Shown here: positions 7,746-16,140 of the stretch, piece after piece
Layout: each line of letters begins with the position of its first letter
Numbering within the stretch: the first letter of the stretch is position 1
Assembly (NCBI GenBank): GCA_945862035.1
Contig: CAMAXB010000015.1
Location: 1 to 21,030 of the forward strand
DNA length: 21,030 nucleotides
DNA from: Opitutus sp. GAS368
GTDB taxonomy: Bacteria > Verrucomicrobiota > Verrucomicrobiia > Opitutales > Opitutaceae
Reading direction: 5' to 3'
Notes under the pieces: generated by a model
The model's database searches: none
The model's input: only the letters and a program-made list of their open reading frames with translations
What the model was told of the DNA's origin: nothing
Translations under genes and position numbers: made by a program

Positions 7746-10700
7746 TCAGCTAACCCAGGAGCGGGCGTTGTAGAACAGCTGCATCCAGGGCGAATCCTCG
7801 CCCCAAGTCTTGGGCGACCAGCTCATGCAGGCCGAACGGAAGACGCGCTCCGGGTGGGGCATCATGATCGTGACGCGACCCGTGGTGGTCGTGAGTGCGG
7901 TCATGCCGAGCGGCGCGCCGTTCGGATTGAGCGGATACTGCTCCGTGATCTGATGGTGGTTGTCGACGAAGCGGCCTGCGACCAACCCGGAGGCACTGAA
8001 GGCCTGCGCCGCCGTCGGGTCCGCGAACTCGGTATAGCCCTCGCCATGGGCGACGGCGATCGGGATGACGGAACCCTCCATCCCGCGGAAGAGGATGCTG
8101 GGGCTCGACTCGAGTCGGACCGACACGAAACGGCCCTCGTAGCGCTCACTCTTATTCTGCACGAAACGGGGCCAGGCGTCGGCGCCGGGAATAATCGACT
8201 TCAAATTGCTCATCATCTGGCAGCCGTTGCAGACGCCGAGGGCAAAGCTGTTCTCGCGCGCAAAGAAAGCCGCGAATTCGGTCCGCGCACGTTCGTTGAA
8301 CAATACGCTCTTGGCCCAGCCTTCGCCGGCCCCCAGCACGTCGCCATAGCTGAAGCCGCCGCAGGCCGCGAGGCCGCGGAAATCCTTGAGCTGAACGCGG
8401 CCGCTGAGGATGTCCGTCATATGGACGTCGATCGCGGTGAAACCGGCGCGGGTGAAGGCCGCCGCCATCTCGACCTCGCCGTTCACGCCCTGCTCACGCA
8501 GGATCGCCACACTTGGGCGGCCACCGCGGCCGATGATCGCGGGAGCCGTCGGGGTGAAGCTGAGCACGGGAGTGATGCCCGGATTGCCGCGGTCAATGCG
8601 GACCGCATGCTCCATCTCGGCGCACGCGGGATTGTCGCGCAGGCCCTGAATCCGGCGGGTGACATCCGACCAGAGAGCACGGAGAGCGAAAAGGTCCTCT
8701 GCGAACAGCTCGTGTCCGCCTTGGCGAATGCGGACCGCGTGGATCGCGTTGACTGATCCGACGACGGACGTGGCGGAAGCCAGACCGTGGTTCGACAGGA
8801 TAGTCTGAACCGCCGCGAGGTCCGCGGCCCGAACTTGAATCACGGCGCCCAGTTCCTCGCTGAAGAGTGGCGCGAAAGCCGAGGAGTTCTCGGGCAACAC
8901 GAGATCGACTCCGGTGTGTCCGGCGAAGGCCATCTCGACGGCCGTCGCAAGCAGGCCGCCATCCGCGCGGTCATGATACGCGAGGAGCTTCCCGTCGTGA
9001 CCGAGCTGCTGGACTGCGTTCCAAAACCCCTTGAGGTCTGCCGCATGGTCCACATCGGGCGGCTCCGTTCCCATCTGGCTGACCACCTGGGCGAGGATCG
9101 ACCCGCCGAGCCGGTTCTGGCCGCGGCCGAGGTCGATGAGTAGGAGGGTGGTCTCCCCGAGCGCGGGATCCGTCTGCAGCTGGGGCGTCAGGGTCTTGCG
9201 CACGTCCGCGACGGCGGCGAAAGCCGATACGATCAGGGAAACGGGGGCCGTAACACGCTTCCTCTGCCTGGTCGCAGGGTCATTCCAGACCGTGCTCATG
9301 CTCATGGAGTCCTTGCCGACGGGAATGGTGATCCCGAGGGCGGGGCACAATTCCATGCCGACGGCGTGGACCGCCGCGTACAGATCGGCGGCGTCACCGG
9401 GGACGGCGGGCGCAGCCATCCAGTTGGCGGAGAGATTGACCTTGCCGAGGTCGCCGATCTGCGCGGCCACGAGATTGGTGAGCGCCTCGCCCACCGCCAG
9501 CCGTGCGGACGCGGCCGCGTGGTTGACTGCGACCGGGGTGCGTTCGCCCATCGCCATGGCCTCGCCGGTGTAGACATCGAAGGCGGCCGCGGTCACGCCG
9601 CAATCGGCCACGGGCACCTGCCAGGGTCCAACCATCTGGTCGCGGGCGATCAGCCCGCCGAGGGTCCGGTCGCCGATGGCGATGAGGAAGGTCTTGTCGG
9701 CCACGGTCGGGTGAATGAGTACCCGGTGAATGGCTTCCTTGAGCGAAAGGTCCCCGAGCACGAGCGGCCGCTGCGGGCGTCGGAGCGAAGTCTCCTGGCG
9801 GTGCATGCGCGGCGGTTTGCCGAGGAGCACGTCGAGGGGCATGTCGATCGGCGTGTTGCCGAAATGGGGATCCTCCAGCACGAGCCGGCGCTCGGTGGTG
9901 GCCTCGCCGACGATCGCGAACGGGCAGCGCTCCCGTGCGCAGAGCTGGCGGAACGTGGCGATGCGGTCGGCCGGCACGGCAAGGACGTAGCGTTCCTGCG
10001 ATTCGTTGCACCAGAGCTCGAGCGGGCTCATGCCCGGCTCGTCGTTCGGGAGCTTGCGGAGGTTGAAGCGGCCACCGCGGCCGCCGTCGTTGACGAGTTC
10101 GGGCAGGGCGTTGGAAACGCCGCCCGCGCCGACGTCGTGGATGAAGGAGATCGGGTTCTCGTAGCCGAGCGCCCAGCAGCGGTCGATGACCTCCTGGCAC
10201 CGGCGCTCCATCTCGGGGTTGTCGCGCTGGACGCTCGCAAAATCGAGATCCTCCTGACCGGAGCCGCTTGCCATCGAGCTGGCGGCACCGCCGCCGAGGC
10301 CGATCAGCATGGCCGGTCCGCCGAGGACGATCAGCTGATCGCCGGGGTTGATCGCGGCCTTCTTGATATGCTCGCCCTTGATGTTGCCCAGACCGCCCGC
10401 GAGCATGATGGGCTTGTGATAGCCGCGCAGCTCGGTGCCGCCCTGCGCACCCGCCGCCGGGACCTCGGCCTCAAAGGTGCGGAAGTAGCCATTGATGGCG
10501 GGCCGGCCGAACTCATTGTTGAATGCGGCGCCCCCGAGCGGCCCCTCGATCATGATGTCGAGCGCCGAGACGATACGACCCGGCTTGCCATGCTCCTTCT
10601 CCCAGGGCTGCAGGGCGCCCGGAATCTTGAGATTCGAGACGGTGAAGCCGACGAGGCCAGCCTTGGGCTTCGAGCCGCGGCCGGTTGCGCCTTCATCCCG

Positions 10701-11651
10701 AATCTCGCCCCCGGAACCCGTGGCCGCGCCCGGGAACGGGGAGATCGCCGTGGGGTGGTTGTGCGTCTCCACCTTGCAGAGCAGGTGGATATCCTCGTCG
10801 TGGGCCGAGTAGACCTGCGTCCGGGGATCGACGTAGAACCGCCCGCCGCGCGTACCCGCGATCACGGCGGCATTGTCCTTGTAGGCGGACAGGATGCCCT
10901 CGCTGTGAAGCTGGTACGTATTCTTGATCATCTGGAACAGCGAGCGGTCCTTGGCGGCACCGTCGATTTCCCAGGTCGCGTTGAAGATCTTGTGGCGACA
11001 GTGCTCGGAATTGGCCTGCGCGAACATCATCAGCTCAATGTCGTTTGGGTCGCGCGCGAGCGTGGTGAAGGCCTGGACGAGGTAGTCGATCTCATCGTCC
11101 GCCAGGGCGAGGCCCAGCGAGGCATTGGCCGCGACAAGCGCGGCGCGGCCCTGCGCCAGAACGGGGACGCTCGCCATCCGGCGGGGTTCCTCGCGCCGGA
11201 AGAGTACGGCACAGGCCTCCGGCGTCGGGAATACGGCCTGGGTCATGCGGTCGTGCAGCTTGGCGGCAAGCGTGATCTGTTGCGCTGGGGTGAGCGTGGC
11301 ATCGCCCAGATCAATCGTGTACGCCACGACGCGCTCGATGCGCTTGATCGCGGTGAGTCCGCAGGTGTGGGCGATATCCGTCGCCTTGGACGACCAGGGG
11401 GAAATGGTGCCCGGACGAGGAGCGACAACCTGCTGGAGCCCGGAGACCGGGGCGGCGGACCGCCGGGGTCCGTAGGTCAGCAGCCGCTCGAGGACCTGCC
11501 GCTCGAACGGGCTCAATTCCGCGGTCGATTCGACCACATGAACGAAGGTCGCGCTGAGACCGCGGACCGGGAGTTCGGAGGCGACCAGGCTCTCAGTGAG
11601 CTTCTGAAGCCGGAAAGCGGAGAGGGCGGGAGAGCCACGAAGGATCAACAT
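7746..11651 (-). CDS. purL: Phosphoribosylformylglycinamidine synthase, long single-chain PurL
   Basis: The product is 1301 residues from the ATG at 11651 (E. coli PurL about 1295), which begins MLILRGSPALSAFRLQKL as in other long PurL proteins. The reading frame stays open to 11798, but those extra 49 residues have no family resemblance. The enzyme converts FGAR, glutamine and ATP to FGAM, step 4 of purine synthesis. Visible landmarks include RPGTISPWSSKATDIAH in the N-terminal part, NSEHCRHKIFNA and KVETHNHPTAISPFPGAATG in the first synthetase half, and GGAASSMASG. The second half has KTFLIAIGDRTLGG and a C-terminal class I glutaminase with catalytic C1141 (GVCNGCQMMSN) plus H1266 and E1268 (HPERVFR). 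This is the fused form, not the separate PurS/PurQ/PurL type. The response regulator follows 9 bases downstream. Confidence 0.97.
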   Translation of the reverse strand: MLILRGSPALSAFRLQKLTESLVASELPVRGLSATFVHVVESTAELSPFERQVLERLLTYGPRRSAAPVSGLQQVVAPRPGTISPWSSKATDIAHTCGLTAIKRIERVVAYTIDLGDATLTPAQQITLAAKLHDRMTQAVFPTPEACAVLFRREEPRRMASVPVLAQGRAALVAANASLGLALADDEIDYLVQAFTTLARDPNDIELMMFAQANSEHCRHKIFNATWEIDGAAKDRSLFQMIKNTYQLHSEGILSAYKDNAAVIAGTRGGRFYVDPRTQVYSAHDEDIHLLCKVETHNHPTAISPFPGAATGSGGEIRDEGATGRGSKPKAGLVGFTVSNLKIPGALQPWEKEHGKPGRIVSALDIMIEGPLGGAAFNNEFGRPAINGYFRTFEAEVPAAGAQGGTELRGYHKPIMLAGGLGNIKGEHIKKAAINPGDQLIVLGGPAMLIGLGGGAASSMASGSGQEDLDFASVQRDNPEMERRCQEVIDRCWALGYENPISFIHDVGAGGVSNALPELVNDGGRGGRFNLRKLPNDEPGMSPLELWCNESQERYVLAVPADRIATFRQLCARERCPFAIVGEATTERRLVLEDPHFGNTPIDMPLDVLLGKPPRMHRQETSLRRPQRPLVLGDLSLKEAIHRVLIHPTVADKTFLIAIGDRTLGGLIARDQMVGPWQVPVADCGVTAAAFDVYTGEAMAMGERTPVAVNHAAASARLAVGEALTNLVAAQIGDLGKVNLSANWMAAPAVPGDAADLYAAVHAVGMELCPALGITIPVGKDSMSMSTVWNDPATRQRKRVTAPVSLIVSAFAAVADVRKTLTPQLQTDPALGETTLLLIDLGRGQNRLGGSILAQVVSQMGTEPPDVDHAADLKGFWNAVQQLGHDGKLLAYHDRADGGLLATAVEMAFAGHTGVDLVLPENSSAFAPLFSEELGAVIQVRAADLAAVQTILSNHGLASATSVVGSVNAIHAVRIRQGGHELFAEDLFALRALWSDVTRRIQGLRDNPACAEMEHAVRIDRGNPGITPVLSFTPTAPAIIGRGGRPSVAILREQGVNGEVEMAAAFTRAGFTAIDVHMTDILSGRVQLKDFRGLAACGGFSYGDVLGAGEGWAKSVLFNERARTEFAAFFARENSFALGVCNGCQMMSNLKSIIPGADAWPRFVQNKSERYEGRFVSVRLESSPSILFRGMEGSVIPIAVAHGEGYTEFADPTAAQAFSASGLVAGRFVDNHHQITEQYPLNPNGAPLGMTALTTTTGRVTIMMPHPERVFRSACMSWSPKTWGEDSPWMQLFYNARSWVS

Positions 11652-11817
11652 GGTCAAAAAGGGCCTCTTTTGAAGCAGGGTTGCGGGCGGCATGGCGATA
11701 GGGAAAACGGCCAATGTTTCCGCCCTCGGCCCATAGCCCAACGCCGCCCGGGGCCACGGTACCGCCGGTGACCGCAAACACGTGTCACTTCCGACCACCG
11801 CCGGACCCCCTCAACCG

Positions 11818-11854
11818 CCCGGAATGTGTCACGTATTACGTGACACATTCCGGG
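11818..11854. repeat. Perfect 37-base palindrome between purL and menD
   Basis: Positions 11818-11835 are the exact reverse complement of 11837-11854, with one central base (T at 11836). The core reads TGTCACGTA then TACGTGACA. It lies 166 bases upstream of the purL ATG and 87 bases upstream of the menD ATG, in the only long divergent intergenic region of the window. A related CGTGTCACTTCC occurs 37 bases before it, at 11781-11792. The symmetry suits a dimeric repressor operator. The length and near-absence of a loop also fit a REP-like mobile palindrome. No T-tract follows on either strand, so it is not a standard terminator. Confidence 0.85.
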
Positions 11855-11941
11855 GTGCGCTCGGTGGCTGGGATGGTGGGCGGTCGGCGTTCATGGCAAC
11901 GCGGTTGAAGTTCGGCGGCGGGGACCCATAGTAGGGAGTTC

Positions 11942-13651
11942 ATGACGGCCTTGGATTTCAGAAACACAAATTCGCTGTGGTGTAGTGTGCTGGTCGAGAC
12001 CCTCGTGCGCTCGGGGGTTTCCCGCGCCATCGTTTCGCCGGGGTCGCGGTCGACGCCGCTGACCATGGCGCTGGTGCGGCATCCGGGCATCGAGGCGATT
12101 CCGGTGTTGGACGAGCGCTCGGCGGCATTCTTTGCCCTCGGCCAGGCGCGGCAGACCGGAGAACCCGTTGTGCTGGTCTGCACCAGTGGCAGCGCGTGCG
12201 CGAACTACTTTCCGGCGGTCATTGAGGCAGCGGAAAGTGGCGTGCCGCTGGTGATCCTCACGGCGGATCGTCCGCCCGAGATGCGGGATTGCGGCTCGGG
12301 CCAGACGATCGACCAGACCAAGCTTTTTGGGCGCTTCGTTCAGTTTTACCATGAACTCGCGGTGCCGGAGCCACGGATGGAATTGCTCCGCTACCTCAGG
12401 CAGACGGTTGCGCATGCGGTGGGGCGAAGCTTCGGCCCAGAGGCGGGCCCGGTGCATCTGAATGTGCCCTTTCGTGATCCGCTGCCTCCGATCGAGGACG
12501 GGTCGGCCTCGGGCCTCGTCGTGGACTGGGACCCCGCGTTCTTTGATCACCTTGAAACGGTATCCGCGTCGGCGCCGCAGGCGGTGTTCCGTCAGAAGGC
12601 CGCGACAGGGCGGGGCCTCATCATCGCGGGACCCGCGCAGCCGCGGGATCCGGCGGGCTACGCGGCGAGGATCAGTGCGCTTGCGGCGCAACTGGGATGG
12701 CCGATCCTGGCGGATGCCCTGTCACCGCTGCGGCATCACGGAACTGAAGTGGTCGCGACCTATGATGCCATCCTGCGCAATGAATCCGTGGCGCGGGATC
12801 TCGTGCCCCGCACCGTGCTCTGCCTCGAGGCCTGGCCCACCAGCAAGGTCCTGCGTTCCTGGCTGGAGGCGAGCGGCGCCGAGGTGGTCCTCGTTGCGGC
12901 GACCGAAGTGAATCGCGATGCTCTGCATGGACGGACCCGCTGGCTGCGCGCGCAGCCGGAGCAGGTCGTCGCGGAAGGGAGCACGATTCCCGACGCCAGC
13001 TATCGTCAGGCTTGGCGCGCGGCGGAGTTGCGCGTGCGCTCCGCCTTGACCGCGGCGATGGAAGGCATGAGCGAGCGATTCGAGGGCAAGGCCGCCTGGC
13101 TCCTCGCGCGTCACCTCCCGCGGGGTACAGCCGTGTGTACGGCGAACAGCATGCCGGTGCGCGATCTCGAGTACCTGTGGCCATCAGGCAGCACCGGGCA
13201 CCGGATCCACTTCAGCCGCGGGGCGAATGGCATTGATGGCACACTCTCGACCGCGGTGGGGATTGCCCACGGTGGCGTGCCGACCGTGCTGCTCACGGGC
13301 GACCTCGCGCTCCTGCATGACTCGAACGGATTTCTGCTGACACCCAAGCTCCGCGGGGGGCTGACGATTGTGCTGATCAACAACGACGGCGGAGGCATCT
13401 TCGGGCATCTGCCGGTGGCGCAGTTCGATCCTCCGTTTGAGGACTACTGGGCCACGCCGCAGAAAGTCGACTTCGCGGCGCTGTGCGCGGCGCACGCCGT
13501 GACGCATGTTGCGGTCGAACCTTGGGCCCAGGTTGTCGACCTCATCGCGCGACCGCCAGCCCTAGGCGTGCGGGTGCTGGAACTGCGGACCGATCGGAAG
13601 CGCGACGCGGCGACGCGCAAACGTCTGTTTACCGCTGCGGCCGCCACCTGA
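11942..13651 (+). CDS. menD: SEPHCHC synthase MenD (menaquinone biosynthesis)
   Basis: The 569-residue product matches MenD, the thiamine diphosphate enzyme that joins 2-oxoglutarate and isochorismate to give SEPHCHC in the cytoplasm. The N-terminal part has AIVSPGSRSTPLTMAL (residues 29-44) and the catalytic glutamate E58 in VLDERSAAFFALG. TSGSACANYFPAVIEA and LTADRPPEMRDCGSGQTIDQ are typical. The diphosphate-binding motif starts at GDLALLHDSNGFLL and ends at INNDGGGIFGHLP. The start at 11942 has the best ribosome site in the window (AGGGAG about 6 bases upstream). The gene runs divergent from purL and convergent with the GNAT pseudogene, 16 bases from its stop. Other menaquinone genes are not adjacent except menB, 2.5 kb away. 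Confidence 0.96.
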   Translation: MTALDFRNTNSLWCSVLVETLVRSGVSRAIVSPGSRSTPLTMALVRHPGIEAIPVLDERSAAFFALGQARQTGEPVVLVCTSGSACANYFPAVIEAAESGVPLVILTADRPPEMRDCGSGQTIDQTKLFGRFVQFYHELAVPEPRMELLRYLRQTVAHAVGRSFGPEAGPVHLNVPFRDPLPPIEDGSASGLVVDWDPAFFDHLETVSASAPQAVFRQKAATGRGLIIAGPAQPRDPAGYAARISALAAQLGWPILADALSPLRHHGTEVVATYDAILRNESVARDLVPRTVLCLEAWPTSKVLRSWLEASGAEVVLVAATEVNRDALHGRTRWLRAQPEQVVAEGSTIPDASYRQAWRAAELRVRSALTAAMEGMSERFEGKAAWLLARHLPRGTAVCTANSMPVRDLEYLWPSGSTGHRIHFSRGANGIDGTLSTAVGIAHGGVPTVLLTGDLALLHDSNGFLLTPKLRGGLTIVLINNDGGGIFGHLPVAQFDPPFEDYWATPQKVDFAALCAAHAVTHVAVEPWAQVVDLIARPPALGVRVLELRTDRKRDAATRKRLFTAAAAT

Positions 13652-13667
13652 GCGAATGCAGGCAGCC

Positions 13668-14105
13668 TTAGCCGCCGCCGGAACCGCGCTGCAGCACCGC
13701 GAGGTCGTCCCGCACGGACCACCCCTCATGGAGCCAGAAGGCGCGGCCGGCCGCGTTGTCGGAGAACAGGGAGGGATTGGTCTTAGGGATCCCGAGCGCG
13801 CGCAAATCCCGCAAAGCCTGCCCACGAGACGGCGGCCCAGACCTCGACGCTGGTGCGCCTTGTCAACCGCGAGGTGGTGCAGATGGCCGCGCCGACCGTC
13901 GTGTCCGACCAGCACCGCCTCCGCCATTGCACCCCCGGGCGCCAGCACGACCAGGCTGAGCCCGGGGTTGCGGGTGAGAAAGAGCCCGATCGCCTCACGC
14001 GTATCGGATTCGTTGAGACCGATGCCGGTTGACCGCTCCCACCGGGCGCGGACCTCGTCGTAGTCCTCGTGCACCAGGGGCGAAGAGGAACTCGTCCGCC
14101 GTCAC
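13668..14105 (-). pseudogene. GNAT-family N-acetyltransferase with two compensating frameshifts
   Basis: Three consecutive reading-frame pieces together make one acetyltransferase of about 145 residues. Piece 1 (14105 to about 14076) starts with GTG two bases after the kup stop and reads VTADEFLFAP. Piece 2 (14074 to about 13824) reads VHEDYDEVRARWERSTGIGL and contains HLHHLAVDKAHQRRGLGRRL, the acetyl-CoA binding motif A of GNAT enzymes. Piece 3 (about 13820 to 13668), in the same frame as piece 1, reads QALRDLRALGIPKTN and AGRAFWLHEGWSVRDDLAVL, the usual C-terminus. An extra base near 14075 and a missing base in the CCC run at 13821-13823 would explain the shifts. As given the gene is broken; sequencing error is possible. 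It lies tail to tail with menD and looks coupled to kup. Its substrate is unknown. Confidence 0.78.
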
Positions 14106-14107
14106 GA

Positions 14108-16000
14108 TCAGAGTTGAACGGGCAGGCCGATCTCGATGATCTGCGTCGGCAGGATCCGGTAATAATCCTTCACCGGGCGGGCATTGCGGCTGAGAAAGGC
14201 ATAGAGGGCCTTCTGCCACTCGAACATGCGGGCGTCGCCGCCCGTGATGATCATCTCCCGGTTGAAGTAGAAGGTGGTGGCCTGCAGATTCACGGGGACG
14301 CCCTGGGCGCGGATGCGTTCGACCAGCTTGCTCACGTCGGGCGACTCCATGTAGCCGTAGCGGCCGATGGCGCGCCAGACGCCTTCGCCCATGTTATCGA
14401 GGGAGAAGCGATCCTCGTCCTGCACCTGGGGCACGTCCTCGGTGGTGATGGTGAGGAGCACGACCGTGTGCTGCAGGCATTTGTTGGCCTTGAGGTGATG
14501 CAGGAGGGCGAGGGGGGTGCCCTTCGGCGTGGCGACCATGAAGATGGCGCTGCCCTGGACCCGGACGATGTTCTTGCTACGCGCAATGCTGGAGAGCTCC
14601 AGTTCGGTGATCGCGCCACCGTAGACCTTCTCCTGAATCTCGTTCCGACCACTCTTCCAAGTGTGCATGACCGCGAGTAGGCCGGCGCTGATCGCGAGGG
14701 GGAGCCAGCCGCCGTCGACGATCTTGTGCGCGTTGGCGAGCAGGAAGATGACGTCAATCAGCCCGAAGAGCAGGCAGAGACCCGCAGCCTGCCAGCGCGG
14801 CCATTTCCAAGTGTGGATGGCCACAAAGTAGAGCGCGAAGGTGGTGACGGTCATCGCGGAGGTGACGGCGATACCGTAGGCCGAGGCCAAGTTGGAGCTA
14901 GAGCGAAAACCGAGGACGGTCGCGATGCTCCCAAGCGCAAGAAAGGTGTTGATCAACGGGATGTAGATCTGGCCGCTCTGCTCGGAGCTAGTGTGCAGAA
15001 CCTTGAGCCGCGGAAAAAAGCCCAGCTGCATGGCCTGTCGGATCAGAGAGAAGGTGCCGGAGATCATCGCCTGGCTGGCGATGATCGCCGCCAGGACGGA
15101 AAGAATCATCAGGCTCACGCGCAGCACCCCGGCCGGCGCCACGCCGAGAAACGGATTTGCGATGCCCTCGGGATGGCTGAGGACGTACGCGCCCTGGCCA
15201 AAGTAGTTCAGCACCAGCCCCGGCATGGCTACAAAGTACCAGGCTCGCTGGATTGCTTTGCGGCCGAAGTGCCCCATGTCCGCAAAGATCGCCTCGACCC
15301 CGGTGATGGAAAGAACGACCCCGCCCAGAATGAGTCCGATCTCGGCCGGATGGGTGGCCAGCAGGTGCAGCCCATGCCAGGGATTGAGCGCCTGCAGCAC
15401 TGCCGGATTCTTGACGATATGGACGAGGCCGAGCAGCCCGATTGAGATAAACCAGACGAGCATGACCGGCCCGTAGATGCGCCCGATCGTCATCGAGCCC
15501 TTGCTCTGAAACCAGAAAATGCCGACGAGGACGACGACGGCAAACGGCACGACAAAAGGCTCGGCGCCGGGCACCAGCAGCTTGATGCCTTCCGCCGCGC
15601 TGAGCACGGAAATGGCCGGCGTGATGACCCCTTCGCCGCAGAGCATGGCGGCCCCCACTAGAATGACGAGCACGCCAACCCCGATGCCTCGGCGGCCCTT
15701 GGTCTGATCGAAACGGCCTAGCGAAAAGAGGGAAAAAACGCCGCCCTCGCCGCGGTTGTCGGCGCGGGTCACGAAGGTAATGTACTTCAGGCAGACCACG
15801 ATCAGGAGTGACCAGAAGATAAGCGAAAGCACGCCGAAGACGCCCATGACCTGATCCGTGGCGGGCAGTTGGCTCACCGATTCGCGCAGCGCGTAAAGCG
15901 GACTTGTGCCGATGTCGCCAAAGACCACGCCGAGCGCCCCCAGGCAAAGGGCCAGCTTCACACGTTCAACCGGTGACTGGGTGGCGGGAGCACTGCTCAT
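14108..16000 (-). CDS. kup: Low-affinity potassium transporter Kup
   Basis: The ATG at 16000 gives 630 residues, the normal Kup length (about 620-630). A TTG at 16039 would add 13 polar residues and is unlikely. The protein begins ALCLGALGVVFGDIGTSPLYAL, the hallmark first membrane segment of KUP/HAK/KT proteins. KYITFVTRADNRGEGGVFSL and SVLSAAEGIKLLVPG follow, and then GGVVLSITGVEAIFADMGHFG and GTFSLIRQAMQLGFFPRL. About twelve membrane segments span residues 10-445. The C-terminal part (about 450-630) is a soluble cytoplasmic domain ending TQIIEIGLPVQL. It imports potassium, probably with protons, at the inner membrane. No potassium-responsive leader is evident. The GNAT gene begins two bases after its stop, and menB diverges 140 bases away. 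Confidence 0.96.
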   Translation of the reverse strand: MSSAPATQSPVERVKLALCLGALGVVFGDIGTSPLYALRESVSQLPATDQVMGVFGVLSLIFWSLLIVVCLKYITFVTRADNRGEGGVFSLFSLGRFDQTKGRRGIGVGVLVILVGAAMLCGEGVITPAISVLSAAEGIKLLVPGAEPFVVPFAVVVLVGIFWFQSKGSMTIGRIYGPVMLVWFISIGLLGLVHIVKNPAVLQALNPWHGLHLLATHPAEIGLILGGVVLSITGVEAIFADMGHFGRKAIQRAWYFVAMPGLVLNYFGQGAYVLSHPEGIANPFLGVAPAGVLRVSLMILSVLAAIIASQAMISGTFSLIRQAMQLGFFPRLKVLHTSSEQSGQIYIPLINTFLALGSIATVLGFRSSSNLASAYGIAVTSAMTVTTFALYFVAIHTWKWPRWQAAGLCLLFGLIDVIFLLANAHKIVDGGWLPLAISAGLLAVMHTWKSGRNEIQEKVYGGAITELELSSIARSKNIVRVQGSAIFMVATPKGTPLALLHHLKANKCLQHTVVLLTITTEDVPQVQDEDRFSLDNMGEGVWRAIGRYGYMESPDVSKLVERIRAQGVPVNLQATTFYFNREMIITGGDARMFEWQKALYAFLSRNARPVKDYYRILPTQIIEIGLPVQL

Positions 16001-16140
16001 GAATGAGGTAAGTCTCAGGTCGGCATCGGTTGCATCCAAGCCTTTTTGCCCCCCTGCGAGAAAATGGGTTGCAATCGGCCGCTGGTCCCCCCGGACAAGT
16101 CGGCGTGGACAATTCGGCCGGTTCGGCCCACGTTGCCGCC

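Noticed and set aside
6531..8756. A 741-codon plus-strand open frame spanning the NIPSNAP gene, the response regulator and the purL end
   Set aside because: It crosses three well-supported minus-strand genes and their gaps, and has no family signature. It is a GC-driven shadow frame.
9366..11771. An 801-codon plus-strand open frame opposite purL
   Set aside because: It is the mirror frame of a highly conserved purL coding region. Its translation is rich in Arg, Gly, Glu and Asp with no recognisable domain, as expected from high-GC antisense frames.
11652..11798. A longer PurL starting at 11798
   Set aside because: The extra 49 residues do not resemble PurL, whereas the 11651 ATG gives the usual MLILRGSPAL start.
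13562..14074. A 170-residue acetyltransferase call in a single minus-strand frame
   Set aside because: Only its first half matches GNAT. The tail is low-complexity out-of-frame sequence and overlaps the end of menD. The three-frame reconstruction at 13668-14105 is better.
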